13,405 bases of DNA from an uncultured Clostridia bacterium (GTDB taxonomy: Bacteria; Bacillota; Clostridia; Christensenellales; DUVY01). The stretch is from contig CALAYY010000155.1 in the NCBI GenBank assembly GCA_937895465.1, forward strand, positions 1 through 13,405, written 5' to 3'. The first letter of the stretch is position 1. Each line of letters begins with the position of its first letter. The notes beneath the pieces are model-generated. The model was not told the origin of the DNA. It searched no databases and saw only the letters and a program-made list of their open reading frames with translations. The translations under genes were made by a program, and so were the position numbers. This document shows, piece after piece, positions 12,887 to 13,405 of the stretch.

Positions 12887-13405
12887 CTAATCAATAGGCT
12901 CCTTAATAATTATTGTGGTTCCTATATCCAAGTCAGACTCTATACGCATTTCTGCATTACCTGCATAATTGATCATCAATCTTTGATAGATGTTTTTGAG
13001 TCCAACTCCGTCACTAAGATCTGGATTTTTCAGTGTAGCCATAAGCTCATCAATTTTGGATTGTTTCATACCATAACCGTTATCTGAAACTCTAAATTCC
13101 AAAAAATTATTATTTATTATCTTTGAACTTATTTTGATATGCCCTTTATCAATTTTATTTTTTAGCCCATGATAAATTGCGTTTTCCACCAAAGGCTGCA
13201 AAACTAATTTTAGCGTTGTGTATTTTTGCACATTCTCATCAATCTCAAAAGAATAATCAAAAGAATCGCCGTACCTGAAACATTGAATTTTTAAATAGTT
13301 TTTTACATGCTCAATTTCTTCTGATACCTTAACTTTTTCATAACCTTTGGAAATAACTCTAAACAGCCTTGAAAGCGCAATTACCATCTGTCCTGCCTGC
13401 TCGTT
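12887..13405 (-). CDS. LytS/YesM-type sensor histidine kinase, C-terminal part
   Basis: The C-terminal 172 residues are visible; the gene continues beyond the right edge, where the phospho-accepting His, membrane segments and sensor domain would lie. The reading frame is open to the last base (NEQAGQMVIALSRLFR). It shows EEIEHVKNYLKIQCFRYGD linking the His-kinase helix to the ATPase domain, N box LQPLVENAIYHGLKN, G1 box VSDNGYGM and G2 box GVGLKNIYQRL. These are typical of the LytS/YesM (His_kinase plus HATPase_c) class, which usually pairs with an AraC-type regulator. The tight link to the following binding protein suggests it senses extracellular sugar and controls the mgl operon. Confidence 0.9.
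   Translation of the reverse strand, partial: NEQAGQMVIALSRLFRVISKGYEKVKVSEEIEHVKNYLKIQCFRYGDSFDYSFEIDENVQKYTTLKLVLQPLVENAIYHGLKNKIDKGHIKISSKIINNNFLEFRVSDNGYGMKQSKIDELMATLKNPDLSDGVGLKNIYQRLMINYAGNAEMRIESDLDIGTTIIIKEPID

Overview
The window is AT-rich DNA from a low-GC Bacillota-type bacterium, most likely a Clostridia-like anaerobe. Every supported gene lies on the minus strand. Lipoprotein signal peptides, AAGGAGG-type ribosome sites, TTGACA/TATAAT-type promoters and a LytS-type kinase beside a sugar-binding lipoprotein all fit this. TGA is used as stop. No rRNA, tRNA, CRISPR array or transposase was seen.

Right part (about 7580-13405, read right to left): a galactose/methyl-galactoside-type sugar uptake locus. 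A LytS/YesM-type histidine kinase (cut by the right edge) is followed within 1 base by a sugar-binding lipoprotein, a pair that probably forms an extracellular sugar sensor. A spacer holding candidate activator repeats and a 5' hairpin precedes the transporter operon: mglB-like lipoprotein, stem-loop, mglA ATPase, mglC permease, a coupled 61-aa membrane protein and a terminator. The main discovery is that the mglB-like protein is circularly permuted. After the lipobox it begins with the segment that normally ends the protein, and it stops where that segment should begin. The neighbouring binding protein has the normal order and gives an internal comparison.

Left part (about 1-7575): an array of small hydrophobic proteins, mostly with two to eight membrane segments, arranged as a bacteriocin/immunity-type island. 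At the left edge is a precursor peptide with a clear double-glycine leader (ending YIDGG). Four near-identical promoter cassettes (at 240, 1664, 5102 and 6269) share TTGACA, a 17-base spacer and a palindrome, ATACTTGACAAGTAT, over the -35 box, so they are probably co-regulated. One leads to the intact leader peptide; one to an orphan leader that has lost its toxin part; one sits inside an ORF whose Gly/Ala-rich end looks like a bacteriocin core without its leader; and one starts a short membrane-protein unit. Longer repeats surround the first two promoters. An eight-segment membrane gene is broken by a 1-base shift in a homopolymer, and a YugP-like membrane zinc peptidase is translationally coupled to a small membrane protein. 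Together this looks like an actively recombining, partly decayed peptide/immunity cassette array; the antimicrobial role is inference from the leader and architecture. No exporter lies inside the window.
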